Source: Balaenoptera acutorostrata (Eukaryota; Chordata; Mammalia; Artiodactyla; Balaenopteridae). From it: 64,000 nt of DNA. The stretch lies in contig NC_080071.1 in assembly GCF_949987535.1 (NCBI RefSeq), positions 21,413,032 through 21,477,031 on the forward strand, in the 5' to 3' direction. The notes below the pieces were generated by a model. The model was not told where the DNA came from, did not search any database, and worked only from the letters and a program-made list of their open reading frames with translations. Of this stretch, positions 51,891-63,727 are shown piece by piece. Positions within the stretch are counted from its first letter, which is position 1. Every line of letters begins with the position of its first letter. Position numbers and translations under genes: made by a program.

Positions 51891-52286
51891 CTGTAATGTC
51901 TGAAACATTTATATTAACATATTTCCATACATATTTCCATACAAATACAAATATAAGATTTTTAGAAATTTCATGTAATGTCTGAAACATTTATATTAAC
52001 ATATTTCCATACATATTTCCATACAAATACAAATATAAGATTTTTAGAAATTTCATGTAATGTCTGAAACATTTATATTAACATATTTCCATACATATTT
52101 CCATACAAATACAAATATAAGATTTTTAGAAATTTCATGTAATGTCTGAAACATTTATATTAACATATTTCCATACATATTTCCATACAAATACAAATAT
52201 AAGATTTTTAGAAATTTCATGTAATGACTGAAACATTTATATTAACATATTTCCATACAAATAACCCAATGAAAGTTTAGTATTAG
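51891..52286 (-). other. Putative 3'-transduced DNA of the young L1
   Basis: About 396 bp between the L1's apparent own A-rich tail (seen on plus as ttgttttgtttgttttttt at 52287-52305) and the terminal T run at 51880-51890. It is not L1 3' UTR: the element's known-type ending (taagaacctgcagtataaa on the minus strand) comes before it. On the minus strand an AATATA, a weak polyadenylation variant, sits about 20 nt before the final poly(A). It consists mostly of an 82-bp tandem repeat. Confidence 0.6.
51892..52266. repeat. 82-bp tandem repeat, about 4.5 copies
   Basis: Units start at tgtaatgtctgaaac at 51892, 51974, 52056, 52138 and (with one change) 52220, exactly 82 bp apart. The first four are essentially identical; the fifth is partial. 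Each full unit contains an internal repeat of atatttccatac. Confidence 0.97.
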
Positions 52287-52493
52287 TTGTTTTGTTTGTT
52301 TTTTTATACTGCAGGTTCTTATTAGGCATCAGTTTTATACACATCAGTGTATACATGTCAATCCCAATCGCCCAATTCAGCACACCACCATCCCCACCTC
52401 ATCGCAGTTTTCCCCCCTTGGTGTCCATATGTCCATTCTCTACATCTGTGTCTCAACTTCTGCCCTGCAAACTGGCTCATCTGTACCATTTTT

Positions 52494-55400
52494 CTAGGTT
52501 CCACATACATGCATTAATATACGATATTTGTTTTTCTCTTTCTGACTTACTTCACTCTGTATGACAGTCTCTAGATCCATCCACGTCTCAACAAATGACT
52601 CAATTTCGTTCCTTTTTATGGCTGAGTAATATTCCATTGTATATATGTACCACTTCTTCTTTATCCATTCGTCTGTTGATGGGCATTTAGGTTGCTTCCA
52701 TGACCTGGCTATTGTAAATAGTGCTGCAATGAACATTCAGGTGCACGTGTCTTTTTGAATTACGGTTTTCTCTGAGTATATGCCCAGTAGTGGGATTGCT
52801 GGGTCATATGGTTTTTAAGGAACCTCCATATTGTTCTCCATAGTGGCTGTATCAATTTACATTCCCACCAACAGTGCAAGAGGGTTCCCTTTTCTCCACA
52901 CCCTCTCCAGCATTTGTTGTTTGTAGATTTTCTGATGATGCCCATTCTAACAGGAGTGAGGTGATACCTCATTGTAGTTTTGATTTGCATTTCTCTAATA
53001 ATTAGTGATGTTGAGCATCTTTTCATGTGCTTTGTGGCCGTCTGTATGTCTTCTTTGGAGAAATGTCTATTTAGGTCTTCTGCCCATTTTTGGATTGGGG
53101 TGTTTGTTTCTTTGATATTGAGCTGAATGAGCTGTTTATATATTTTGGAGATTAATCCTTTGTCCGTTGATTCATTTGCAAATATTTTCTCCCATTCTGA
53201 GGGTTGTCTTTTCGTCTTGTTTATGGTTTCCTTTGCTGTGCAAAAGCTTTGAAGTTTCATTAGGTCCCACTTGTTTATTTTTGTTTTTATTTCCATTACT
53301 CTAGGAGGTGGATCGAAAAAGATCTTGCTGTGATTTATGTCAAAGAGTGTTCTTCCTATGTTTTCCTCTAAGAGTTTTATAGTGGCCAGTCTTATATTTA
53401 GGTCTCTAATCCATTTTGAGTTTATTTTTGTGTATGGTGTTAGGGAGTATTCTAATTTCATTCTTTTACATGTGGCTGTCCAGTTTTCCCAGCACCAATT
53501 ATTGAAGAGACTGTCTTTTCTCCATTGTATATCTTTGCCTCCTTTGTCATAGATTAGTTGACCATAGGTGCGTGGGTTAATCTCTGGGCTTTCTATCTTG
53601 TTCCATTGATCTATGTTTCTGTTTTTGTGCCAGTACCATATTGTCTTGATTACTGTAGCTTTGTAGTATAGTCTGAAGTCAGGGAGTCTGATTCCTCCAG
53701 CTCCATTTTTTTGCCTCAAGACTGCTTTGGCTATTCGGGGTCTTTTGTGTCTCCATACAAATTTTAAGATGATTTGTTCGAGCTCCGTAAAAAATGCCAT
53801 TGGTAATTTGATAGGGATTGCATTGAATCTGTAGATTGCTTTGGGTAGTATACTCATTTTCACAATGTTGATTCTTCCAATCCAAGAACATGGTATATCT
53901 CTCCATCTGTTGGTATCATCTTTAATTTCTTTCATCAGTGTCTTATAGTTTTCTGCATACAGGTCTTTTGTCTCCCTAGGTAGGTTTATTCCTAGGTATT
54001 TTATTCTTTTTGTTGCAATGGTAAATGGGAGTGTTTCCATAATTTCTCTTTCAGATTTTTCATCATTAGTGTATAGGAATGCAAGAGATTTCTGTGCATT
54101 AATTTTGTAACCTGCAACTTTACCATATTCATTAATTAGCTCTAGCAGTTTTCTGGTGGCAGTTTTAGGGTTCTCTATGTATAGTATCATGTCATCCGCA
54201 AACAGTGACAGTTTTACTTCTTCTTTTCCAATTTGTATTCCTTTTATTTCTCTTTCTTCTCTGATTGCCGTGGCTAGGACTTCCAGAACTATGTTGAATA
54301 ATAGTGGTGAGAGTGGACATCCTTGTCTCGTTCCTGATCTTAGAGGAAATGCTTTCAGTTTTTCACCATTGAGAATGATGTTTGCTGTGGGTTTGTCATA
54401 TATGGCCTTTATTATGTTGAGGTAGGTTCCCTCTATGCCCACTTTCTGGAGAGTTTTTATCAGAAATGGGTGTTGAATTTTGTCAAAAGCTTTTTCTGCA
54501 TCTATTGAGATGATCATATGGTTTTTATTCTTCAATTTGTTAATATGGTGTATCACATTGATTGATTTGCGTATATTGAAGAATCCTTGCATCCCTGGGA
54601 TAAATCCCACTTGATCGTGGTGTATGATCCTTTTAATGTGTTGTTGGATTCTGTTTGCTAGTATTTTGTTGAGGATTTTTGCATCTATATTCATCAGTGA
54701 TATTGGTCTGTAATTTTCTTTTTTTGTAGTGTCTTTGTCTGGTTTTGGTATCAGGGTGATGGTGGTCTCATAGAATGAGTTTGGGAGAGTTACTTCCTCT
54801 GCAATTTTTTGGAAGAGTTTGAGAAGGATGGGTGTTAGCTCTTCTCTAAATGTTTGATAGAATTCACCTGTGAAGCCATCTGGTCCTGGACTTTTGTTTG
54901 TTGGAAGATTTTTAATCACAGTTTCAATTTCATTACTTGTGATTGGTCTGTTGATATTTTCTGTTTCTTCCTGATTCAGTCTTGGAAGGTTATACCTTTC
55001 TAAGAATTTGTCCATTTCTTCCAGGTTGTCCATTTTATTGGCATAAAGTTGCTTGTAGTAGTCTCTTAGGATGTTTTGTATTTCTGCGGTGTCTGTTGTA
55101 ACTTTTCCTTTTTCATTTCTGATTTTATTGATTTGAGTCCTCTCCCTCTTTTTCTTGATGAGTCTGGCTAATGGCTTATCAATTTTGTTTATCTTCTCAA
55201 AGAACCAACTTTTAGTTTTATTGATCTTTGCTATTGTTTTCTTTGTTTCTATTTCATTTATTTCTGCTCTGATCTTTATGATTTCTTTCCTTCTGCTAAC
55301 TTTGGATTTTGTTTGTTCTTCTTTCTCTAGTTTCTTTAGGTGTAATGTTAGATTGTTTACTTGAGATTTTTCTTGTTTCTTTAGGTAGGCTTGTATAGCT

Positions 55401-56296
55401 ATAAACTTCCCTCTTAGAACCGCTTTTGCTGCATCCCATAGGTTTTGGGTCGTCGTGTTTTCATTGTCATTTGTCTCTAGGTATTTTTTTATTTCCTGTT
55501 TGATTTCTTCAGTGATCTCTTGGTTATTTAATAACGTATTGTTTAGCCTCCATGTGTTTGTCTTTTTTACGTTTTTTTCCCTGTAATTCATTTCTAATCT
55601 CATAGCGTTGTGGTCAGAAAAGATGCTTGATATGATTTCAATTTTCTTAAATTTACTGAGGCTTGATTTGTGACCCAAGATGTGATCTATCCTGGAGAAT
55701 GTTCCGTGTGCACTTGAGAAGAACGTGTAATCTGCCGTTTTTGGATGCAATGTCCTATATATATCAATTAAATCTATCTGGTCTATTGTGTCATTTAAAG
55801 CTTCTGTTTCCTTATTTATTTTCATTTTGGATGATCTGTCCATTGGTGTAAGTGAGGTGTTAAAGTCCCCCACTATTATTGTGTTACTGTCGATTTCCTC
55901 TTTTATAGCTGTTAGCAGTTGCCTTATGTATTGAGGTGCTCCTATGTTGGGTGCATATATATTTATAATTGTTATATCTTCTTCTTGGATTGATCCCTGG
56001 ATCATTATGTAGTGTCCTTCCTTGTCTCTTGTAACATTCTTTATTTTAAAGTCTATTTTATCTGATATGAGTATAGCTACTCCAGCTTTCTTTTGATTTC
56101 CATTTGCATGGAATATCTTTTTCCATCCCCTCACTTTCAGTCTGTATGTGTCCCTAGGTCTGAAGTGGGTCTCTTGTAGACAGCATATATATGGGTCTTG
56201 TTTTTGTATCCATTCAGCCAGTCTATGTCTTTTGGTTGGGGCATTTAATCCATTCACGTTTAAGGTAATTATTGATATGTATGTTCCTATGACCAT
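52494..56296 (-). pseudogene. L1 ORF2 (endonuclease-reverse transcriptase), frameshifted near the C-terminus
   Basis: The continuous frame runs 56296 to 52760 (1178 residues); intact mammalian ORF2 is about 1275. ORF2p nicks target DNA and reverse-transcribes L1 RNA. The endonuclease domain (about 1-235) keeps N14, QETH with E42, GDFN with D144 and N146, SRIDH with D204, and SDHN with D228 and H229. The RT domain (about 460-750) keeps SIDAEKAFD with D599 and FADDM with D701 and D702. At about 52811 roughly 16 nt present in other L1 copies (for example near 21815-21835) are missing, shifting the frame so it ends WAYTQRKP. The proper frame resumes ([20 protein letters not shown]) but has an in-frame TGA at 52737-52739 and ends at 52494. 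It is therefore a recently disabled protein. Confidence 0.93.
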
Positions 56297-56354
56297 TTTC
56301 TTAATTGTCTTGGGTTTGTTTTTGTAGGTCCTTTTCTTCTCTTGTGTTTCCCAC

Positions 56355-57260
56355 TTAGAGAAGTTCCTTTAGCATTTGTTGTAGAGCTGGTTTGGTGGTG
56401 CTGAATTCTCTTAGCTTTTGCTTGTCTGTAAAGCTTTTGATTTCTCCATCAAATCTAAATGAGATCCTTGCTGGGTAGAGTAATCTTGGTTGTAGGTTCT
56501 TCCCTTTCATCACTTTAAGTATTTCATGCCACTCCCTTCTGGCTTGCAGAGTTTCTGCTGAGAAATCAGCTGTTAACCTTATGGGAGTTCCCTTGTATGT
56601 TATTTGTCATTTTTCCCTTGCTGCTTTCAGTAATTTTTCTTTGTCTTTAATTTTTGCCACTTTGATTACTATGTGTCTCGGCGTGTTTCTCCTTGGGTTT
56701 ATTCTGTATGGGACTCTCTGCGCTTCCTGGACTTGGGTGGCTATTTCCTTTCCCATGTTAGGGAAGTTTTCGACTATAATCTCTTCAAATATTTTCTCTG
56801 GTCCTTTCTCTCTCTCTTCTCCTTCTGGGACCCCTATAATGCGAATGTTGTTGCGTTTAATGTTGTCCCAGAGGTCTCTTAGGCTGTCTTCATTTCTTTT
56901 TATTCTTTTTTCTTTAGTCTGTTCCGCAGCAGTGAATTCCACCATTCTGTCTTCCAGGTCACTTATCCGTTCCTCTGCCTCAGTTATTCTGCTATTGATT
57001 CCTTCTAGTGTAGTTTTCATTTCAGTTATTGTATTGGTCATCTCTGTTTGTTTGTTCTTTAATTCTTCTAGGTCTTTGTTAATCATTTCTTGCATCTTCT
57101 CAATCTTTGCCTCCATTCTTATTCCGAGGTCCTGGATCATCTTCACTATCATTATTCTGAATTCTTTTTCTGGAAGGTTGCCTATCTCCACTTCATTTAG
57201 TTGTTTTTCTGGGGTTTTTTCTTGTTCCTTCATCTGGTACATAGCCCTCTGCCTTTTCAT
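56355..57260 (-). pseudogene. L1 ORF1 (RNA-binding chaperone), one nonsense codon
   Basis: ORF1p is the trimeric nucleic-acid chaperone that coats L1 RNA in the cytoplasmic RNP. From MKRQRAMYQMKEQEKTPEKQ there are 217 residues. They include a long heptad-like coiled coil (about 40-110, rich in E, K, I, L and M) and the RRM-like core (about 130-215, with NIRIIGVPEGEE). The frame is then stopped by TGA at 56607-56609. Beyond it the frame continues open through the C-terminal domain (IRLTADFSAETLQARREWHE, and further on SFRFDGEIKSFTDKQKLREF) to TAA at 56355-56357, giving about 301 sense codons, the usual length. The stop probably arose from a CGA (CpG to TpG). ORF2 starts 58 nt downstream. Confidence 0.93.
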
Positions 57261-57398
57261 CTTCTCTTTCTTTCTGTAACTGTGGTTTTTGGTCCACAGG
57301 CTGCAGGATTGTAGTTTTTCTTGCTTCTGTTGTCTGCCCTCTGGTGGTTGAGGCTATCTAAGAGGCTTGATGGGAGGCTCTGGTGGTGGGTAGAGCTG

Positions 57399-57440
57399 AC
57401 TATGGACATTTTAACAATATTGTCTTCTAATCCCCCTCCT
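57399..57440 (-). mobile_element. Older L1, remnant on the far side of the young L1
   Basis: tatggacattttaacaatattg is the continuation of the older L1 ORF2 region broken at 51883, including one copy of the target duplication. Similarity fades after about 57440. Confidence 0.7.
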
Positions 57441-58769
57441 TAAATTTTCTATTTCACTCAGTTTTTGATCCCTTTAAATTCTTTACTTCCTTAGCTCAAC
57501 AATGCCACAATAAAAATTTTTTAAAATATTTTATCTAATTATTTAATTTTTAGTAGGTTATTCAAAGTATTTAGAAGTCTACCACAATTCTGTACTTAAT
57601 AGACTATTGTCTTTTTGGTTTTAACCAAGTGGAAAATTATTTCCCAAAAGTTTTTCCCTAAGTCTAACCTTTGTTGATGATTTAGACACCCCATAACCTT
57701 GTTCTCTGTTCCTACTTAGATGTGGAAAGACTCACTAAGCTCAAATCAATATTAAGGAATTTGTCTCAGAGGTTTGAACAAAGAAAAAAATATATTCCAT
57801 GAGCTATCTTGTGTCAATTTTCTCAAAATTGCTGGCTATTTCAAACTCCCTATGCATCAAATATTCACATGTACACCCTTGATGAGAAATACCTCTCTGA
57901 TATCCTAACCAATATTCTTACCAGGAAGACCCATTACATCTGCTGTTACTATTTCCATATTGAGTTCACAAGCGTGATTCATTACTGTATGTGTGCTTGT
58001 GATATTACATATCTCTCCTAGGGAAATTTGTAATTAGGTCAAAAAGTTTCCCTATCCCAATATTGCTTCCCATTTCCTGGGTCATATGATCTTATCAAGC
58101 CCATGAAATAAGCTTCTTTTGGCTTAGTGGTCCCTCACTGATATATGAAAATATAGGTAAACACTGTTTTCCTAACTCACACTGAATTCCAGAATTTATA
58201 CTTTGAGTCATTTTTTAAATGTCAACAGAAATACCTCTAGTTTTTTGTCTCAGACTTATATAAAATGTTAGCCTATATGAAGTAAATAAATATAAAATGA
58301 CTAAATAGAATATATTGGAATATTTTCCAGTTAGATATAATTAGGGGAGATTTTACTTTACAATGCAAAAAAGGCAACTAAAAAACTAAAAAAGAAGTAT
58401 CTTAAAATTGGGCAGAAATAAACTAAATTGCACTAACTACTTATGGAAATGTCTGTACCTATCTATTTACAATAGATGCCTAGGGACTGAGAAATAGATA
58501 TTTGGTGACCATGTTTTATAAACTATTAGAGTAATATTGAGATAACATACAACCCGAAGGTTTAATTATTTTATTAAAATTCACTTTAAGAGGTAGCTCT
58601 TTATACATACACATTTTCTCATGCGTAACACATGGCTTTCTGTTTCTTTTCTTTCCTTGCTGCTTTTAAAAAACATATATGGTATTTACCGAAGTCAGTA
58701 TTCATTCAGCCTAATTTTTTATATACTGTATATCTATAGTATAACAAAATAAAAATTAATGCTTGATAA

Positions 58770-59485
58770 GACACTTGCTATGGAAAACAGTTTGACAGTT
58801 CCTCAAAAAGCTAAACATAAAATTACCACATGACCTAGCAATTCTTCTCCAAGGTACATACATACCAAAAAAAATTCAGAGACTTGAACAAATATTTGTA
58901 CATCCAAATGTCCATCAATAGATGAATGGACAAATAAATGAGATATATATATATATTTATATGTTTGTATGTATATATATATATAATATTTATTTATATG
59001 TATAATGGGATATCACTGAGTCCTAAAGAGCAATGGAGTTGGGATACATGCTATAACGTGGATGAACCTTGAAAACATTATAGTGAGTGAAATAAACCTG
59101 ACACAAAAGGACAAATATTATATGATTTCACTTATAGGAAATATCTAGAATAAGCAAATCAACAGGACAGAAAGTAGATTCAAGTTTACCAGGGGCAGGG
59201 GTAGGGAGAAATGGAGTTAGTGCTTAACAGTTACAGTTTCTATTTAGAGTGATGAAAATTTTTAGAAATAGGCAGTGGTGATGTTTGCACAACATTTTGA
59301 ATGTAATTAATGACAATGAATCGTAAACATAAGAAGTATTAAAATGGCAACTTTTATGTTATATATTTTTACCACCACTTCAAAAATGTAATAATGTAAT
59401 TTACCAAAAACCATTGGATTGTACACTTTACACGGGTGACCTGTATGGTGTATAAATTATATCTCAATAAAAATGTTACAACAAT
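58770..59485 (+). repeat. Old L1 3' end with an internal (TA)n
   Basis: gctatggaaaacagtttgac, ttcctcaaaaagctaaacat, atgacctagcaattcttctc, atgaaccttgaaaacattat, gtgagtgaaataaacctgac and ggtgacctgtatggtgtata give the L1 ORF2 C-terminus and 3' UTR. A (TA)n-rich stretch at 58942-58990 sits inside. Confidence 0.8.
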
Positions 59486-59489
59486 TAAT

Positions 59490-59700
59490 GTTTGAAGTCC
59501 CTCTTCAATATTTGAAGCTCAGGTCTCTTTTCCTTAAAGAAGCCCTCCCTGATCATTCTATGATCTTCTCTTATTATCAACTCATAGTATTTTACTTGTT
59601 TATATCACTCATTTAGCACTTAATTTCATCCTCCTTTTGAAATCTCTGGTGTTTTTAAATTACTATTACACATTTAATATTTGATTATGCTTTGTTTACA
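59490..59700 (+). repeat. L2 LINE 3' fragment
   Basis: gaagccctccctgatcattc, ttacttgtttatatcactca and atttagcacttaatttcatc follow the L2 3' pattern. Confidence 0.6.
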
Positions 59701-61404
59701 AAACAAGATTAGTTGCTCAAATTATCAAATCAAGACTCATACTTAATATTTGTTTGTACTTTTTTTTTTACCAAACAAGATTAGTAGTAGCTGAAATTGT
59801 CAAATCAGAACCCAACAGCCCTCTATCATCTTCAAATTATCAAAATATATTTCAATTTTACACATGCACATATCCATTAAATAAGAATTTCAATAACAAC
59901 TGTTATTTCTGGAAAAAAATAATCAGAATACTCATTCCCTGGGCACTCCAATGAATCAAGGATGTAATAGACTTAGTTTTATAACTATTAAAAATAGGTA
60001 GTAGGATACTTTTAACAGAAAATTCTGTTTGACCAATCATTTTTCTTTTTCCCCAAATGAATTAAAGATACCATCCAAACAAAAAATAAAAAAGGTGAGG
60101 AATACACATTTAACATATATACAAATATTTTTATGTCTAAGTAGAACTGTACAGGATATATACATTTAATCCTGAACAGGATTAAATAAAATATGAAATT
60201 ACACAGACAATTTAATTATAATAAAAAAGGTGTTTGGGGGCCAACCAAAAGTTTTGTTTACTTAAAAATCTCATTTAATGATTATAGCGATCTTAAGATA
60301 AATTATACATAAGAATTTGGGGTATAATGATGAGAGAGAAGGAAGACTTTAGAGAAAAGAATAGGAAGAATTAATATATATATGATATTCCTTTGGAAAA
60401 TAGCATAAAAACTTGAGAAATATATATAGCACACTTGGGATAAAGTTATATACTTATAGAACAGAGATACAAAGGCTAGGTAAATTTTCTACCTATGTCG
60501 AAAATTAGTATATGCTTAAAATGATCTTTGAGGCTTATAGGCTATTTTAATCCGCAGCAGGGTTTTCTTTTTTTAATTTGTACTTTGAGAAATGCATAAT
60601 ATATGTTTGCTAAAATATTTCTTTCCTGCAGAATGTCTGAATGATTTGCTCTTAAGTATGTCTTTAAAAACATATCATAAATGTAAAGAGTATTAGCTCA
60701 CATGAAATATAAGAAATAACATATTTTGATCTAAAGGCAAAAGGTTTAAGTTTTTAAAATATGGCATCATTACCTCAAAAGTAAATCTATTTCAATGAAC
60801 AACTATATTTCTATTCCCTACCAAAGTAGAATGACTTATGTTCACTTTTACAGAGAAAATACCCAGTGGCATCTCAGAGAATATTGCTTTTCCAGCCGGA
60901 AATACAGCTATTTATCAAATTCAGTTCCCCAGAAAACAGTCAATAAAGAGAAGGAAACAAAAAATAGTTTCCATCAGACAAAATAAATGAGTTAAAACTC
61001 ATTCTTCATTAATTGGGAAGTCCTCATACCCTTTATCTCCGAGGCTTTATAATTTACACATGATCCAACAAGCTTGGGTTGAGATTCCCAAAGTCACAGC
61101 ATATTAGAAAGAGGGATAAAGATGATGATGATAGCAGCTGTAAGTTTCTAAGCACATATTAAGCACTACACATGGGAATGAGGGCCAGGAATGGAGAGAG
61201 TATCTGTAACAGGAAACTGTACTGAAAGCTGTGTAGGAACTTAAAAAAGACCAACAAATGGCTTGACTCCATGACCAAGAATCTACAAATCTTATGTCTC
61301 AAGGGTATCATTATGCTACAATACAGAATAACTAATGCTCAAAAAGACAACTCCTTGAGACGTTAAACAAATGTTTAAAACTTTGCAAGGTTAAAAATAT
61401 ACAT

Positions 61405-61620
61405 TTTTAAAATAAGGAGCATGGACACTACAATCTAAAGACCTAGATTTGAATCCAGACCCATCACCTAATATATCAATGACCTTAGGCAATTGTAATC
61501 TCCTTCAGACTCAGTTTCTCCAAATGTAAAATGGAAATAAAATTTACCTTACAGCATTATGGTGAGAATCAATATATGTAGAAGCACCCAGCACAACCCA
61601 TGAATATAGTAGCTACTGAA
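61405..61620 (-). repeat. MIR SINE
   Basis: ctagatttgaatccagaccc, gaccttaggcaattgtaatc, ctcagtttctccaaatgtaa, aatggaaataaaatttacct and cagcattatggtgagaatca: a complete reverse-orientation MIR. Confidence 0.8.
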
Positions 61621-61789
61621 ATACTCTGAAAACTTAACTACTTAGAATAATTTGTTGATAAACAATTTTATTACTTTTAAATGTTATTACTTTTTAGATG
61701 TTTAGACGTTACTCTAGTTTGTAAATATGTAAAAGTAGAAAAAGCCGATTCATTTAAGTGTATAAAGAATGCTCTCAAAGTTCATCATA

Positions 61790-62880
61790 AATCACCACCA
61801 ATTCATTCTTCAGCCTCAATTTAGATGGTATCTCCTCTGGAAAATCTTCCCACAACCTCCACTTGCATATCTATTCAACACTTATAAATCTACCACGCCC
61901 AAAACCAAACTCCTGATTGTCCATCCCTATCCCAAACCTGCTCCCTGTGAAAACCATCCCCATCTCATAGTTGGTGGCAAGGCCATCCTTCTAGCTACTC
62001 AGCAAAAAACCTTGGAGTCATCTGGCCTTCTCTTTTTCTCATATCCCACATCCAATCCATCAGAAAAACATTTTGGTTGTACCTTAAAAACATCCAGAAT
62101 TTGACCACTACCATCATTACCTAAGCCACTACTTTTCAATCAGATTACTCTAAGAGACTTCTAACTGGTGGTCAATGCCTCCCTACAGTCTATTCTCAAC
62201 ATAGCAAGTGGAGTGAACCTTTAAAAATATAAGCCAGATTTACCGAAAGCCCTGCAATGGCTCCTTAAAGGCCCTACAGTGCTCTGTAAAGCCCCAATTA
62301 CCTCTGTCAAAACCTCCTATTCTCCCTTCTCCCTCACTCTACTCCAATCATTACTCTGAACACACCAGGTATGCTTTTGCCTTGAGTCCTCTACCTGGAA
62401 GGCTCTTCCCAAAGATATCTGCATATTTAACTTCCTTGATCGTTGCTCAACTCATCACCACCACAGCCTTCTTACGCTTCTCTACTTTTTCTTTCCTCCA
62501 TAACACTTGTCACCTTCTAACATGCTATATACTTATTTATTATGCTTACTGTTGACTCCACCCCAATATACGTTCCACAAGAGACCTTTGAAAATTGTAT
62601 TTACTTATATATCCCTAGAACAGCACCCCAAATATAAATTAAATATATAAATAAAAGAAGACTTTAGAACTTCTTTGTGTCACCTTTAGTATCTTGCACT
62701 TACCCCTATTATATCAGTTATCACATTGTACTATAATAGCCTGTTATATTTTTGCCTCTTCCACTAAACTGTAAGTTTCGTGAAACAAGGGATTTTATTT
62801 TGCTTTCCATTACTATCGCAGAATGTACTTATAGTGCCTGACACTTAGTAAGGACTCTAATATTTGATAAACTGCTGAAA
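61790..62880 (+). repeat. L2 LINE 3' region (one or two copies)
   Basis: ttctaactggtggtcaatgc, cctgcaatggctccttaaag, cctctacctggaaggctctt, atgctatatacttatttatt, then at 62690-62870 a second end-like block with aaactgtaagtttcgtgaaa and agtgcctgacacttagtaag. The two ends suggest two overlapping L2 copies. The 111-codon frame starting at 61769 is chance within this C-rich sequence. Confidence 0.7.
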
Positions 62881-62984
62881 AAAACCCCCATCTAAATCAA
62901 AGGCTTTAGCGCCTTTATTATCTCCAAAATATAAACACAATGCTTAAAGGCATGACACTGAAGACTGAGTTCCTTCTAGATTTT

Positions 62985-63165
62985 GTTAGAGTTTTTGGTC
63001 TGGCTCTGGCACTTATTGACTAAAGGACATTGACGAAATCATTTAAATTCTCTACAGCTATTTCCTTATTAGGAGAAATGGGGGTAATGATACTACCTAT
63101 ACCTCACGTGATTATCATGAATGTAAAATAAGATGATGATGAAGGAATTCAGAACATGCTTCTTC
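62985..63165 (-). repeat. MIR SINE
   Basis: tctggctctggcacttattg, ggacattgacgaaatcattt, tatttccttattaggagaaa, gggggtaatgatactaccta and gtgattatcatgaatgtaaa: reverse MIR. Confidence 0.75.
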
Positions 63166-63727
63166 AAAATACGCTGCTCTGGCATATTGACTGTTTTGAG
63201 TTAAAGGCACTTGAAAAACAGCAAATACAAGAAAAACACTGACCTTCCTTCTTTCTCTTAAAAGCAGGAAATGAAATTACTATATGAAAGATGTCCTCCC
63301 TGTACCAGAAGGAAAGTAACATTCTTATCATCAAAGAGGAAAAGTTCAGACTGAGAGAATTCTCAACAAACAGACCTTGTTAAAATAAAATTCTTATCTT
63401 CCTTTAATCTCCCCACATAGCTTAGTCACTTTTCCACAATTGCCTCTCTTTGTTCAACCTAACATAAAACAAGTAGATTTCACCATTTCTTTGGTCTTCA
63501 TTCCTTTTGCAGACTCGGTTTCACACAAAACTTCGTATTAAATAAATGTGTATGCTTTTCTCCTGTTGATCTATCTTACATCAATTTAATTCTCAGGCCC
63601 TGCCAAATAGAACTCTAACAGGATAAAGTTAAAAATCTGCCTCTCCTACAATAAAATTAGCCCAGTCGTTTGCACATATTAAGTATTCAATAAGTGACAT
63701 CTATTATTTGCTATTACAAATTAAACA

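Larger units (their letters stand above)
51884..57398 (-). mobile_element. Young, nearly full-length L1 with a 3' extension, inserted in an older L1
   Basis: Minus-strand order: about 138 nt of 5' UTR (57261-57398), ORF1 (56355-57260), a 58-nt spacer, ORF2 (from 56296), a short 3' UTR ending near 52306 in a first A-rich tail (52287-52305), extra sequence 51891-52286, then a second poly(A) seen as T's at 51880-51890. A 14-bp target duplication actatggacatttt lies at 51870-51883 and 57399-57412. The 5' UTR looks truncated. It has the same orientation as BAZ2B transcription. It is inactive: ORF1 has one nonsense codon, ORF2 a frameshift and a stop near its C-terminus. Confidence 0.95.

Noticed and set aside
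51892..52266. Regularly spaced exact repeats suggestive of a CRISPR array
   Set aside because: The whole 82-bp unit repeats with no unique spacers, in a mammalian L1 context; it is a minisatellite.
56581..57279. 232-codon plus-strand open frame rich in Ser, Ile and Phe
   Set aside because: It is the antisense of L1 ORF1; the hydrophobic look is a by-product of A-rich coiled-coil codons on the other strand.
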